DNA of 64,000 nucleotides from Alphaproteobacteria bacterium (GCA_017307275.1 JAFKFK010000016.1:85307-149306), one strand, 5' to 3'; shown: positions 10,201-21,545, counted from the stretch's first letter. Numbers and translations are program-made. Notes: generated from the sequence alone by a model not told the origin.

Positions 10201-10402
10201 GGTCGGCCTGCTCCCCGCCGCCTTCTCGACGGCGATCGGCAGCCAGGTCCAGCGCCCGCTGGCGACCGTCGTGGTCGGCGGCACGCTACTGGCACCTTTG
10301 CTTTTCCTCACGGTCCTGCCGGCAGCCATCGGCCTCTTCTCGCGCCGACATGTGCCCACGCCCAGCGAGGCCCCCCAAGCATCTGCCGCGGAGGCATCAT
10401 GA
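7241..10402 (+). CDS. RND efflux permease, CzcA-like (first copy)
   Basis: This is an inner-membrane, proton-driven RND pump of 1053 aa, the usual length. Helix TM4 contains DFGIIVDATVIMVEN with D394, D400 and E407. This acidic triad is typical of the heavy-metal-efflux branch (CzcA D402/D408/E415). By eye, the three metal-binding methionines of CusA fall on Arg, Asn and Glu here, so Cu/Ag export by that route is unlikely. The substrate could be a divalent metal or an organic compound. The gene follows the adaptor, and its stop overlaps the start of the outer-membrane factor. A close paralogue lies at 12078-15218. Confidence 0.94.
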   Translation: MQSLIAAALRQRILVVILSGVLAVAGLFAYARLNIEAYPDPVPPLVDIITQNPGQSSEEIERYITIPIEIQMAGLPYVQAIRTVSLFGLSDVKVQFTYDVTYQQASQMVINRLSQLPPLPNGAQPVLSPTSPIGEVFRYRVVGPPGYSSADLKTVQDWILQRRFKAIPGVIDVTGWGGKTKTYDITVDLDRLLAYGLTLKQVLDGLNNANINVGANTVNIGSQSAIVRSVGQIRSMDDIRNTMLTVRDGAPVLVADVATVMVGNQPRLGIAGQNDDNDIVQGIVLMRRGAETMPTLTGVLAEVDKINDSNILPPGVRIERIYDRSALVEVTTHTVLHNMVLGVVLIFLIQWLFLGDLRSALIVSATIPFALLFAVVILVLSGESANLLSMGAIDFGIIVDATVIMVENIFRHLAQASHGPAVNYRRPTPEGLTGKLATIFHASNEVTKAIFFSATIIIAGFLPLFTLSGVEGHIFGPMARTYAYALLGGLIATFTVSPALAALLLPDKVAHAETRAMQLLSRGYTRLRDVVLASRRVTLAAGLGAGALAVMAGSTIGLEFLPKLEEGNMWIRAVMPASISLEAGNDYANRMRKLIKSFPEAETVISQHGRPDDGTDSTGFFNAEFFVPLKPLDRWRKGVDKDALIAEINDALQKAFPGVEFTFSQYIQDNVQEAASGVKGENSVKVSGNDLETLAKLGTEIKNVLATVPGITDLAVSASLGQPTIRIDIDRTRAARYGLAPGDINATVQAAIGGQAAGDVYEGGSDRHFPMVVRLAPKYRENLEAIKRIQIGAQSGNGVTQVPLSEVATVDLVSGAYYIYREQQERYVPVKFSVRGRDLGSAILEAQQKVAEQVKIPGGYRIEWVGEFGNLKNALQRLAVAVPIAIGLIGLLLYMSFGSFRDTLLAASAIPMALIGGILGLFVVGMPFSISAAIGFVALFGIAAMNGIMVLSCFNRLIDAGREREAALRETCSVQLRPVLMTCAAAAVGLLPAAFSTAIGSQVQRPLATVVVGGTLLAPLLFLTVLPAAIGLFSRRHVPTPSEAPQASAAEAS

Positions 10403-11940
10403 TGCGACACTTCCTTCTCAAGGCGCTGCCGGTGCTGGCCGCAACGACGGCACTGGCTGCCTGCTCGGTCGGTCCAGACTTCATGGCGCCCGAAGGTCCG
10501 AGCACCCGAACCTACCTGCCCGACCAGAAGACGGATCTCATCGCTGCCAACATTCCGGGCGGCGAGGCCCAGCGCATCGTGCAGGGCATGGACATTCCCG
10601 GCCAGTGGTGGGGCGTGTTCCAGTCACCGCAGCTCAACAGCCTGATCGAACGTTCGCTGACGGCCAATCCCGATATCCGCGCTGCCGCCGCGTCGCTCAA
10701 GGTGGCGCAGCTGAATGCCCGAGCGCAGCGGGCGACGCTATTCCCGACGATCTCGGCCGGCTTTGCCGGAACGCAGAACCAGACGGCAACCATCCTGCAG
10801 ACGCCGCTTGCCGACCAGTCGATGACGATCTTCGGCCTCTTCACCGCCGGCCTGCAGATCACCTATGCCCTCGACATCTGGGGCGGCAATCGCCGCCAGA
10901 TCGAATCGCTCGATGCGCTGGCCGAAGCGCAGTGCTTCCAGCTCGAAGGCGCCTATCTGTCGCTCGCGTCCAACGTCGTTGCCGGAGCCATCCTGGAAGC
11001 CTCGCTGCGCGCCCAGGTTGAGGCGACCAAGCGAATCATCGCAGCTCAACGCGAAACGCTGGGCATCCTCACTCAGCAATCCGGGCTCGGTGCCATTCCC
11101 GGCGCAGATGTCGCGACACAGCAGGCCGCCATGGCGCAGTCGGAAGCGATCCTGCCGCCCCTGCAGAAGGCATTGGCGCAGCAACGCAACCTGATGGCCA
11201 ATCTCACCGGTCGGCTGCCCAGCAATCCCGTCGCCGAACGTTTCGAACTCAGCGATCTCAAACTGCCCGGCGAGTTGCCTCTCAGCCTGCCGTCCAAACT
11301 GGTCGAGCAGCGCCCCGACGTGCGTGCCGCCGAAGCCAACCTCCACTCCGCCAGTGCGCTGGTCGGCGTGGCGATCGCCAATCAACTCCCGCAAATCACC
11401 TTGAGTGCGGGCGTGACCGCCAACTCCATCAGTCTCGATTCACTGTTCGGTTCGGGCCTCGCCGGAACGGTGGCCGGGTTCAACGTCGCGCAGACCGTGC
11501 TCGACGGCGGCGCGCTCTATGCCAAGAAGAAGGGCGCCCAGGCCGCACTGGAGCAGGCCGATGCGCAATATCAATCAACCGTGCTCGCCGCCTTTCGCAA
11601 TGTCGCCGACACGCTGAACGCCCTTGAATACGACGCCATAACTCTCAAGGCCGCCGTGGAAGCCGAACGCGCCGCTGCGACCAGCCTCAACATCGCCCGC
11701 AAGCGTCTGGAGCTCGGCGACACGACCTATGTATTCGTGCTCATCGCCGAACTCACCTATCAGCAGGCTATCCTCACTCGCATCCAGGCGCAGGCGGCGC
11801 GGCTCACCAACACGGCGGCCCTGTTCCAGTCGCTGGGCGGCGGCTGGTGGAACCGCGACACGGCCCTCGCTAACGGACGTTCGAAGTGTCGCCCGCCATC
11901 GGCGATACCGGCCAAGACTCCGTTGCAAGCGTCACGCTGA
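10399..11940 (+). CDS. Outer-membrane efflux lipoprotein (NodT/OMF family)
   Basis: This is the TolC-like outer-membrane channel of the tripartite pump (513 aa). The lipoprotein signal ends LAAC with Cys22, and the mature part starts SVGPDF, typical of NodT/OprM proteins. Two OEP domains with long coiled coils follow; LVEQRPDVRAAEA is a family hallmark near residue 305. I chose the ATG at 10399, which overlaps the permease stop (ATGATG at 10399-10404); ATG 10402 is equally possible. The frame runs open far upstream inside the permease gene, but that part is only a shadow. The 40 C-terminal residues are low in recognisable structure. Confidence 0.93.
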   Translation: MMRHFLLKALPVLAATTALAACSVGPDFMAPEGPSTRTYLPDQKTDLIAANIPGGEAQRIVQGMDIPGQWWGVFQSPQLNSLIERSLTANPDIRAAAASLKVAQLNARAQRATLFPTISAGFAGTQNQTATILQTPLADQSMTIFGLFTAGLQITYALDIWGGNRRQIESLDALAEAQCFQLEGAYLSLASNVVAGAILEASLRAQVEATKRIIAAQRETLGILTQQSGLGAIPGADVATQQAAMAQSEAILPPLQKALAQQRNLMANLTGRLPSNPVAERFELSDLKLPGELPLSLPSKLVEQRPDVRAAEANLHSASALVGVAIANQLPQITLSAGVTANSISLDSLFGSGLAGTVAGFNVAQTVLDGGALYAKKKGAQAALEQADAQYQSTVLAAFRNVADTLNALEYDAITLKAAVEAERAAATSLNIARKRLELGDTTYVFVLIAELTYQQAILTRIQAQAARLTNTAALFQSLGGGWWNRDTALANGRSKCRPPSAIPAKTPLQASR

Positions 11941-11955
11941 TCACACTGAGTGTGA
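11941..11955. promoter_or_regulatory. Perfect palindrome before the second RND permease
   Basis: The element reads TCACACT-G-AGTGTGA, two 7-bp arms around one base, and starts directly after the stop codon of the outer-membrane factor. A second inverted repeat, TGCAT-N5-ATGCA (11969-11983), follows at once. The 137-base spacer interrupts an otherwise tight operon, so an operator serving a promoter for the second permease is plausible. I found no convincing -35/-10 pair, and an RNA hairpin is the alternative. Confidence 0.4.
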
Positions 11956-12077
11956 AGCGCTTGAGCACTGCATAGTCGATGCACTCTCAGCGCTAGTTTG
12001 ACTGCAGGACTTGTGGCTTATCTGCGCACCCATAGGGGGAGGCGCCGCTCCAGTGCGGCGGTCGTCGGGGGTCGCGG

Positions 12078-15000
12078 ATGCACGCAATTGTCGGTGCTGC
12101 TCTACGTCAGCGCATACTGGTGTTGATCCTCAGCGCCGTGCTGATTGCAGGCGGTCTGTTTGCTTACAAGAAGCTGAACATCGAAGCCTATCCCGACCCG
12201 GTGCCGCCACTCGTCGACATCGTCACCCAGAATCCCGGCCAGTCGTCGGAAGAGATCGAACGCTACATCACGATCCCCATCGAAGTTCAGATGGCGGGCC
12301 TGCCGTATGTGAAGTCGATCCGCACGATCTCCCTGGTCGGCCTCAGCGACGTGAAGGTGCAGTTCACTTACGACCTCACTTACCGTGAAGCCTCGCAGCT
12401 TGTGACCAATCGGCTGTCGCAGCTCGGCCCCCTGCCCAACGGTGCGCAGCCCTTCATTTCGCCGACCAGCCCCATTGGCGAGATCTTTCGTTATCGCGTG
12501 GTCGGTCCGCCGGGCTTCACCGTTACCGATCTCAAGACCATTCAGGACTGGATCCTGCTGCGCCGCCTCAAGGCCGTGCCTGGCGTGATCGACGTCACGA
12601 CCTGGGGCGGCAAGAGCAAGACCTACGACATCACCGTCGATCTCGACCGGCTGATGGCTTACGGGCTCACGCTGAAGCAGGTGCTCGACGCCATCAACGG
12701 CGCCAACAACAATGTCGGCGCCAATACCGTCAATCTCGGTCCGCAATCGGCGGTCATCCGAAGCATCGGGCAGATCCGCTCGATGGAAGACATCGCGCAC
12801 ACGATGCTGACCATGCGCGACAACGCGCCGATCCTGGTATCGGACGTGGCGACCATCGCCGTCGGGCATGAACCGCGGCTCGGCGTCGCCGGACACGACG
12901 ACGACGACGATATCGTCCAAGGCATCGTGCTGATGCGACGCGGTGCGGAGACCATGCCCACCCTGCGTAGCGTCGAGCGCGAGGTCGGCCGCATCAACAA
13001 CTCCGACCTCCTGCCGCCGGGCGTGCGCATCGAACGCATCTACGACCGCAGCATCCTGGTCGACGTGACGACCAGCACGGTGCTGCACAACATGGTGATG
13101 GGCGTCGTCCTGGTCTTCCTGATCCAGTGGCTGTTCCTCGGCGACCTGCGCAGCGCCCTGATCGTCTCGGCCACCATTCCCTTCGCCCTGCTCTTCGCCG
13201 TGGTCATCCTCGTGCTCAGCGGCGAATCGGCCAATCTTCTTTCCATGGGCGCGATCGACTTCGGCATCATCGTCGATGCCACCGTGATCATGGTCGAAAA
13301 CATCTACCGCCATCTCGCCGAAGCGAGTGCGGGCCACCGGTCGCACCGCTCGACGCTTCACGCGCCGGCCGGACTTACCGGCAAGCTCGCGACGATCTAC
13401 GAGGCCTCCGGCGAGGTCACCAAAGCGATCTTCTTCTCCGCCACGATCATCATTGCGGGCTTCCTGCCGCTCTTCACTCTGTCGGGCGTCGAGGGCCACA
13501 TCTTCGGACCGATGGCCAAGACTTATGCCTTCGCGTTGTCCGGTGGCCTGCTCGCGACCTTCACCGTGACGCCCGCTCTGGCCGCGGTGCTGCTGCCCGA
13601 AAAAGTCTCCGAGCAGGAGACAATCATCGTCCGCAGCCTGCGCCTGCTCTATCGCAATGTCATCGATTTCGTGATGGCGTGGCGCATTCCGACGCTGACG
13701 GTAGGCGCTGGCCTGGTGGCCCTCGCCGCCGTCGCCGCAAGCTCGGTGGGGTTGGAATTTCTTCCCAAGCTCGAGGAAGGCAACATCTGGATGCGCGCGG
13801 CGCTGCCGCCGTCGGTGTCGCTCGACGAAGGCAACGGCTACGTGAACCGCATGCGCCGCCTCGTGAAGAGCTTCCCCGAGGTCGAGACAGTCATCACCCA
13901 GCATGGCCGGCCGGATGACGGCACCGATCCCGACGGCTTCTCCAACGCCGAGTTCTTCGTCGCCCTGAAACCCGCCAGTAAATGGCGCAAGGGCATGGAG
14001 AAGCCGGAGCTGATCGCCGAGATGAGCGATGCGCTGCGCAAGGCGTTCCCGGGCGTCAGCTTCGCCTTCTCTCAGTACATCCAGGACAACGTCCAGGAAG
14101 CGGCCTCCGGCATCGACGCCGAGAACGCCATCAAGATCACCGGCCCCGACCTCGCAACCTTGCGCAAGATCGCCGTCGAGATCCGTACCGTGCTGGAGGG
14201 TGTGCGCGGCATCGCCGACATCCAGGTGCCGCCACTGCTCGGCCTGCCGACCATCCAGATCGCGATCGATCGCCAGCGCGCCGCCCGCTACGGCCTCTCG
14301 CCGGGCGACATCAATGCGACGGTCCAGGCGGCCGTCGGCGGCCAGACCGCCGGCGACCTCTACGAGGATGGCAGCGACCGGCACTTCCCCATGCTGGTGC
14401 GGCTCGCACCCAAATATCGCGAAAACATCGAGGCGCTGCGTCGCATCTCGGTCGGCGTGCCCGGCCCCAATGGCGGTGTCGTGCAGGTCCCGTTGGGTGA
14501 AGTCGCCAAGATCGGCCTGTCGAGCGGCGCCTTCTATATCTACCGCGAGCAGCAGGAACGCTACATTCCGGTGAAGTTCAGCGTGCGCGGTCGAGACCTC
14601 GGGGGGGCCGTCCTCGAAGCCCAGCAAAGGGTCGCCGAGCAGGTGAAGTTGCCACCCGGCTATCGCCTCGACTGGGCCGGGGATTTCGTGAACTTCGAGA
14701 GCGCCATCGCGCGGCTCGCCATCGCCGTGCCGATCGCCATCGCCATCATTCTGTTGCTGCTCTATGTCAGCTTCGGCTCGCTGGTCGACACGCTGATTGC
14801 CGGCAGCGCGATCCCGCTGGCGCTGGTCGGCGGCATCTTGGGCCTGTGGCTGGCCGACATGTCGTTCAGTATTTCGGCCGCCATCGGCTTCGTCGCGCTG
14901 TTCGGTATCGCCGCCATGAACGGCATCATGGTCCTGGCCTGCTTCAATCGCCTGGTCGCCGGAGGCATGGCGCGCGAACCAGCGCTGCGCCAGACCTGCG

Positions 15001-15218
15001 AACTGCAGATGCGCCCCGTCCTGATGACCTGCGTGGCTGCAGCCGTCGGCCTGCTGCCCGCCGCCTTCTCGACGGCGATCGGCAGCCAGGTCCAGCGTCC
15101 GCTCGCCATTGTGGTCGTGGGCGGCATGGTGCTGGCGCCGATCCTGTTTCTCACCGTGCTGCCGGCGATCATCGGCGCCTTCTCTCGGCGTCGCGTCCCG
15201 GTTACATCTGAGGTGTGA
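12078..15218 (+). CDS. RND efflux permease, CzcA-like (second copy)
   Basis: This 1046-aa inner-membrane RND pump is a paralogue of the permease at 7241-10402; about four of five residues agree over the first 100 by eye. It keeps the TM4 acidic triad D394, D400 and E407 within DFGIIVDATVIMVEN. It also lacks the CusA-type methionines. There is no separate adaptor or outer-membrane factor nearby, so it probably shares those at 5944 and 10399, perhaps as a heteromultimer with the first permease or as an alternative pump. The last codons overlap the next gene (GTGA). The preceding 137-base spacer carries two inverted repeats. Confidence 0.94.
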   Translation: MHAIVGAALRQRILVLILSAVLIAGGLFAYKKLNIEAYPDPVPPLVDIVTQNPGQSSEEIERYITIPIEVQMAGLPYVKSIRTISLVGLSDVKVQFTYDLTYREASQLVTNRLSQLGPLPNGAQPFISPTSPIGEIFRYRVVGPPGFTVTDLKTIQDWILLRRLKAVPGVIDVTTWGGKSKTYDITVDLDRLMAYGLTLKQVLDAINGANNNVGANTVNLGPQSAVIRSIGQIRSMEDIAHTMLTMRDNAPILVSDVATIAVGHEPRLGVAGHDDDDDIVQGIVLMRRGAETMPTLRSVEREVGRINNSDLLPPGVRIERIYDRSILVDVTTSTVLHNMVMGVVLVFLIQWLFLGDLRSALIVSATIPFALLFAVVILVLSGESANLLSMGAIDFGIIVDATVIMVENIYRHLAEASAGHRSHRSTLHAPAGLTGKLATIYEASGEVTKAIFFSATIIIAGFLPLFTLSGVEGHIFGPMAKTYAFALSGGLLATFTVTPALAAVLLPEKVSEQETIIVRSLRLLYRNVIDFVMAWRIPTLTVGAGLVALAAVAASSVGLEFLPKLEEGNIWMRAALPPSVSLDEGNGYVNRMRRLVKSFPEVETVITQHGRPDDGTDPDGFSNAEFFVALKPASKWRKGMEKPELIAEMSDALRKAFPGVSFAFSQYIQDNVQEAASGIDAENAIKITGPDLATLRKIAVEIRTVLEGVRGIADIQVPPLLGLPTIQIAIDRQRAARYGLSPGDINATVQAAVGGQTAGDLYEDGSDRHFPMLVRLAPKYRENIEALRRISVGVPGPNGGVVQVPLGEVAKIGLSSGAFYIYREQQERYIPVKFSVRGRDLGGAVLEAQQRVAEQVKLPPGYRLDWAGDFVNFESAIARLAIAVPIAIAIILLLLYVSFGSLVDTLIAGSAIPLALVGGILGLWLADMSFSISAAIGFVALFGIAAMNGIMVLACFNRLVAGGMAREPALRQTCELQMRPVLMTCVAAAVGLLPAAFSTAIGSQVQRPLAIVVVGGMVLAPILFLTVLPAIIGAFSRRRVPVTSEV

Positions 15219-16012
15219 ACCTCGACGACCAACTGATTGACCTCGGCGACCGCCGCCTGCGCGTGCGCCACCTCTCGCCCGCACAAGATGATGGGCTGGA
15301 ACGCACCACCCTCGTCTTCCTGCACGAGGGCCTGGGCTGCATCGAGATGTGGCGCGACTTTCCGCAGAAACTCTGCGACGCCACGCGTTGCCGCGGCATC
15401 GTCTACGACCGTACCAGCTACGGCCGGTCGAGCCCGTGGCCGTCCGATCCGGGCGTTCGCTACATGGAGATCGAGGCCGACCAGATTCTGCCGCGCCTGC
15501 TCGCGGCCCTGACCATCGACGACTGCGTGCTGGTCGGCCACAGCGACGGTGGCACGATTGCGTTGAACTACGCCGCGCGCGATCCCGAGCCCTTGCGCGC
15601 CGTCGTGACCCTGGCCGCCCATGCGATCAACGAGCCAGTCTGCGTCACGGCAATCCAGAAGGCTCGCGAGGCGTTCGCGTCAGGCGATCTGCGCCAGCGG
15701 TTGGCCAAGTATCACGGCGACAATGTCGACCGCGCCTTCCATCTGTGGTCGGACGCTTGGGTGGCGCCGGGCTTCGAGCCGATGGACGCCAACGGCCGGC
15801 TGCCCGGTGTGCTCGTTCCGCTGCAGGCGATTCAAGGCGAGGACGACGAATACGGCAGCGAGCTTCAGCTCGGCATCATTGCCGGCAAGGTCGGCGGATA
15901 CTGCGAAACCAGGCTGGTCGCTGACTGCGGACACAGCCCGCACCTGCAGCAGCCCGCTTACGTTCTCTCCGAAATCACCCGCTTTATCGCCCCTCTGGCG
16001 CTGGCGGGCTGA
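15215..16012 (+). CDS. Alpha/beta-hydrolase fold protein
   Basis: This is a soluble alpha/beta hydrolase of 265 aa. The nucleophile elbow is GHSDGG (Ser110), an acid lies in the QGEDDEYG stretch, and His is in CGHSPHL near residue 248. The oxyanion region is FLHEGLG. The start is a GTG overlapping the permease stop as GTGA, which places it in the efflux operon by translational coupling. A role in hydrolysing an ester or a toxic substrate handled by the pump is possible. The substrate is unknown. Confidence 0.88.
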   Translation: MNLDDQLIDLGDRRLRVRHLSPAQDDGLERTTLVFLHEGLGCIEMWRDFPQKLCDATRCRGIVYDRTSYGRSSPWPSDPGVRYMEIEADQILPRLLAALTIDDCVLVGHSDGGTIALNYAARDPEPLRAVVTLAAHAINEPVCVTAIQKAREAFASGDLRQRLAKYHGDNVDRAFHLWSDAWVAPGFEPMDANGRLPGVLVPLQAIQGEDDEYGSELQLGIIAGKVGGYCETRLVADCGHSPHLQQPAYVLSEITRFIAPLALAG

Positions 16013-16015
16013 TCT

Positions 16016-17029
16016 TTAGAGCCGCTTCAACTCGCTGGAGGCGGCCCAGTTCATCTCCGACACCGTCGGGCAACGCGCCTGGGCGAGCTGGAACTGTTCG
16101 CGCGCCTTCTGCTTGTCGCCGCGACGTACTGCATCCATGCCGATGAAGAAGGCAGCCGGGCACTTGCCGTTGCTGCGCTTGGCGGCTTCGTCGGACTCGG
16201 CGGCGACTTCAAGCTCACCCGACGAGCCCTTGCCCAGCAGGAAGCGCACGATCGGGCCGGGCCATTCGTTCAGGCTCTCCGCACCAACGTCCCTCGCCAG
16301 CGCCGTGCGGGCATCGCGCCGCGCACGCACCTGGGCGGCGTAGCGCCAGAGGAGCGGCGATATCTTCGACTTGAACGTCGGACGCCCCTCCAGCGAGCCG
16401 TTGAAGTCGTCGGCAGCCTGCGCGTAGTTGCCGAGATTGAAGTTGGCATGGCCACGGAAGAACAAGGCAGAGCGCCGTTCGCTCTCGGTCTTCGCGTTGG
16501 CCAGGGCGGAGTCGAGCAGCCCCAGGGCGCGCGGAAAGTCGGCGATCTGCATATAAACCTGGGCCTGGGCGACCATCAGCGAGGGATCGCCGGGTTTGCG
16601 TGCCAACGCGCTGTCGAGCGTGCGCAAGGCGGCTGCCCGGTCGCCACCACCCGCGAGGCTCGGCATGGCCAGCGACATCACGACCTGCCAGTCGGAAGGC
16701 AGGACCCGGCCCATCTCGGCAATGTCCTTCTGGCTGTCCGCCTCCCGGCCGAGCCGGCTCAGCTGAAATGCACGGATGCTGAGATACATCGACCGGTCCA
16801 GCGCCGAGAGCTGAGAGGCCGACAGGATCTTGTTCAGCGAATCGAGCGTCGCATTCCGGCCCGCGGCGGCTGCGCCCGAACCCGGTGAACTGTCCGAAGG
16901 ACCGCTGGATGGAAACCCGCGCGACGACGGATCCCACGACTCAGTCGCATTACGCTGCGCGACAGCCTCGCCAGACAAAGCGAGGACGGCGGCAAAAAGC
17001 CCGAACAACTGCACCATTCGACGTTGCAT
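16016..17029 (-). CDS. Secreted TPR-like protein of unknown function
   Basis: I recognise no specific family in this 337-aa protein. An N-terminal signal peptide (about residues 5-26, ending near GEAVAQ) is followed by a Ser/Gly/Pro-rich linker and helical repeats reminiscent of tetratricopeptides, for example [19 protein letters not shown] and [18 protein letters not shown] periplasmic scaffold role fits, but this is inference. I chose the ATG at 17029; an ATG six codons upstream also exists. It is convergent with the hydrolase at 16012 with only three bases between the stops, and divergent from acnA. Confidence 0.7.
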   Translation of the reverse strand: MQRRMVQLFGLFAAVLALSGEAVAQRNATESWDPSSRGFPSSGPSDSSPGSGAAAAGRNATLDSLNKILSASQLSALDRSMYLSIRAFQLSRLGREADSQKDIAEMGRVLPSDWQVVMSLAMPSLAGGGDRAAALRTLDSALARKPGDPSLMVAQAQVYMQIADFPRALGLLDSALANAKTESERRSALFFRGHANFNLGNYAQAADDFNGSLEGRPTFKSKISPLLWRYAAQVRARRDARTALARDVGAESLNEWPGPIVRFLLGKGSSGELEVAAESDEAAKRSNGKCPAAFFIGMDAVRRGDKQKAREQFQLAQARCPTVSEMNWAASSELKRL

Positions 17030-17071
17030 GGCACCAATCTGGCACAAGGACCATCAGGCTGCATCCGCCGA

Positions 17072-17100
17072 TTGCCTGTGCCCTTCCGTGCCCCTATTTT
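17072..17100 (+). promoter_or_regulatory. Candidate sigma-70-type promoter of acnA
   Basis: TTGCCT at 17072-17077 and TATTTT at 17095-17100 are separated by 17 bases, 41 bases before the acnA ATG. It lies within the 111-base spacer between divergent genes. The match to consensus is moderate. Confidence 0.4.
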
Positions 17101-17140
17101 GCCATCCGTCCGCACAAAACCGACCTCGCAGGAGTACGAT

Positions 17141-19828
<2,688 letters not shown>

Positions 19829-19848
19829 CGCCGGGAGAAACGGGAGCC

Positions 19849-20418
19849 ATGGCGCCAGCTTCTCAGCGCGGGGGGCTGGCCGACCATGCTGTCGCCATGG
19901 CTCGCAACAACATATGGGCGAACCACCGCCTGCTCAGCGCCTGCATGGCGCTGTCGCCGGCGGAGTTCGCCGCCCCGCGCACGAGCTTCTTTCCCACGCT
20001 GCGCGCCACGCTGAACCATATCCTCTGGGTCGATACCTATTACATCGACGCCCTCGAGCGCGATCCGACGGTGCTGCAGCGCTACAACGATCCGCTGCCC
20101 GATTTTCCCGACGCCGCGTCGCTTCACACCGCTCAGATCGCAAGTGACCGCCGGCTGCTTGCCTTCTGCGAACGCCAGACCGAAGCAAGCCTTCTCGGAG
20201 GGCTGGTGTTGCCGCGGCCCAACCGCACGCCACCACCGTCGACCGTGCTGTCGATCCTCGAACATCTCTTCCAGCACCAGACGCATCATCGCGGCCAGGC
20301 CCATGCCATGCTGGCCGGTACCGCCGTGAAGCCGCCGCAGCTCGACGAGTTCTTTCTTGCTGGCGAGCAGCATCTGCGCCGCGACGAGCTGCTGTCGCTG
20401 GGCCTCGAACCGAGCTGA
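19849..20418 (+). CDS. DinB family protein
   Basis: This 189-aa four-helix-bundle protein belongs to the DinB/YfiT family of presumed metal-dependent enzymes. The three-histidine pattern is visible: His in LRATLNHILWVD and the pair in HQTHHRGQAHAM. Members include thiol-dependent transferases such as those using bacillithiol or mycothiol; the reaction here is unknown. A GGGAG sequence lies seven bases before the ATG. The stop overlaps the next start (TGATG), so it is translationally coupled to the VOC-hydrolase fusion. Confidence 0.88.
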   Translation: MAPASQRGGLADHAVAMARNNIWANHRLLSACMALSPAEFAAPRTSFFPTLRATLNHILWVDTYYIDALERDPTVLQRYNDPLPDFPDAASLHTAQIASDRRLLAFCERQTEASLLGGLVLPRPNRTPPPSTVLSILEHLFQHQTHHRGQAHAMLAGTAVKPPQLDEFFLAGEQHLRRDELLSLGLEPS

Positions 20419-21539
20419 TGCGGCCGCGTCCCTCCTTCGCCGGTGCTGCGATCGAGGTGAGCGACCTCGGGCGCTCCGTCGCCTTCCATCGTCTGTGGCT
20501 GCCCATGCTCGGCTTCCGTCGCGTCTGGGCGCACCCCGATCGCGTGATGTGGTCGCGCGGCTACGACCATTTCGTCATGCGCCAGGCCAAGGATGGCGTG
20601 TCCTACGGACCGGGTGCGCTGTGGCTCGCCGTCTCCGCCGAGAGCCGCGCCCAGGTCGACCAGGTGTTCGCCGAACTGCGCGATGCCGGCGCCGAAATCC
20701 TCCAGCCCCCCAAGGAGCTCGAGTATTTCGCCCCCGGTTACTACTCGGTGGGATTTCGCGATCCCGACGGCGTGCCGATCGAGGTCGTGCACCGTTGGGA
20801 CGAGCTGCCCGACCTTGCCGACGCCGAACAGGTGCGCGTGCCGGGCCACGGCGTCACCCTGGGCGGTTACTTCTTCAAACCGCAGGCGGGGCAGCCGCCC
20901 TATCCCGCGCTGATCCTGCTGCATGGCTTTGCCGGCCATGCCCACAATCTGGTCGGTCTGGCGCGGCGTGCTTCGGCCAACGGCTACGCCACGCTCGCGC
21001 TCTCGCTGCGCGGCTGGCTGGGTTCGGAAGGCGAAAGCGATCAAGGACTGCGCCAGCCGCTCGACGTGCTGGCCGCCATCGACTGGCTGGCCAAGCGGCC
21101 CTCGGTTGATCGCGACCGCATCGGCCTGGTCGGCGCCTCGATGGGCGGTCAGGTGGCGCTGCTGACGGCGGCGCACAAACCGCCGATCAAGGCGGTCGCC
21201 TCCTATTTCGCGCCGACCGATCTCGCGCGCTGGCGGGCGGCAAACCCGTTCATTCGCGACTATCTCGACGATCTCTGCGGGCCCGAGGGGCTGCCGGTTC
21301 GCTCACCGATATTCCGCGTTGCGCAGATCGACATTCCGGTGCTGCTGATCCATGGCGACAGCGACGAGAACGTGCCGGTCGATCAGACGACGACCATGGC
21401 GGAAGCGTTACGCGATCACGGAAAGGACGTCGAAGCCTTCGTCATTCCCGGTGCGACGCACTATTTTAACGACAAGGAGTATGGCATTGCCCTGCGCACC
21501 TTGTTCGACTTCATGCGTCGCCACCTGACTCGGAGCTAA
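20418..21539 (+). CDS. VOC (glyoxalase-like) domain fused to an alpha/beta hydrolase
   Basis: This 373-aa protein combines two folds. Residues about 8-126 form a vicinal-oxygen-chelate unit (AIEVSDLGRSVAF at the start, RDPDGVPIEVVH at the end). The usual first metal-ligand His before VSDL is absent (Ala). Residues about 140-373 form a dienelactone-hydrolase/peptidase-S9-like alpha/beta hydrolase with GASMGG (Ser241), HGDSDENVP (Asp316) and GATHYF (His348). The VOC half may bind rather than transform a ligand. It starts on the DinB stop and is followed by a nitroreductase, suggesting a small detoxification unit. The fusion rests on one uninterrupted frame with no stop between the domains. Confidence 0.85.
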   Translation: MRPRPSFAGAAIEVSDLGRSVAFHRLWLPMLGFRRVWAHPDRVMWSRGYDHFVMRQAKDGVSYGPGALWLAVSAESRAQVDQVFAELRDAGAEILQPPKELEYFAPGYYSVGFRDPDGVPIEVVHRWDELPDLADAEQVRVPGHGVTLGGYFFKPQAGQPPYPALILLHGFAGHAHNLVGLARRASANGYATLALSLRGWLGSEGESDQGLRQPLDVLAAIDWLAKRPSVDRDRIGLVGASMGGQVALLTAAHKPPIKAVASYFAPTDLARWRAANPFIRDYLDDLCGPEGLPVRSPIFRVAQIDIPVLLIHGDSDENVPVDQTTTMAEALRDHGKDVEAFVIPGATHYFNDKEYGIALRTLFDFMRRHLTRS

Positions 21540-21545
21540 CTGTCC

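Noticed and set aside
8947..10398. Long plus-frame extension of the outer-membrane factor into the permease gene
   Set aside because: The lipoprotein signal at 10399 is a clear start; the upstream part is an Arg-rich shadow.
12102..15284. A 1060-codon open frame on the minus strand opposite the second RND permease
   Set aside because: It is an antisense shadow of a GC-rich gene, with His/Arg/Asp-rich composition and no recognisable domain. The plus-strand permease is unambiguous.
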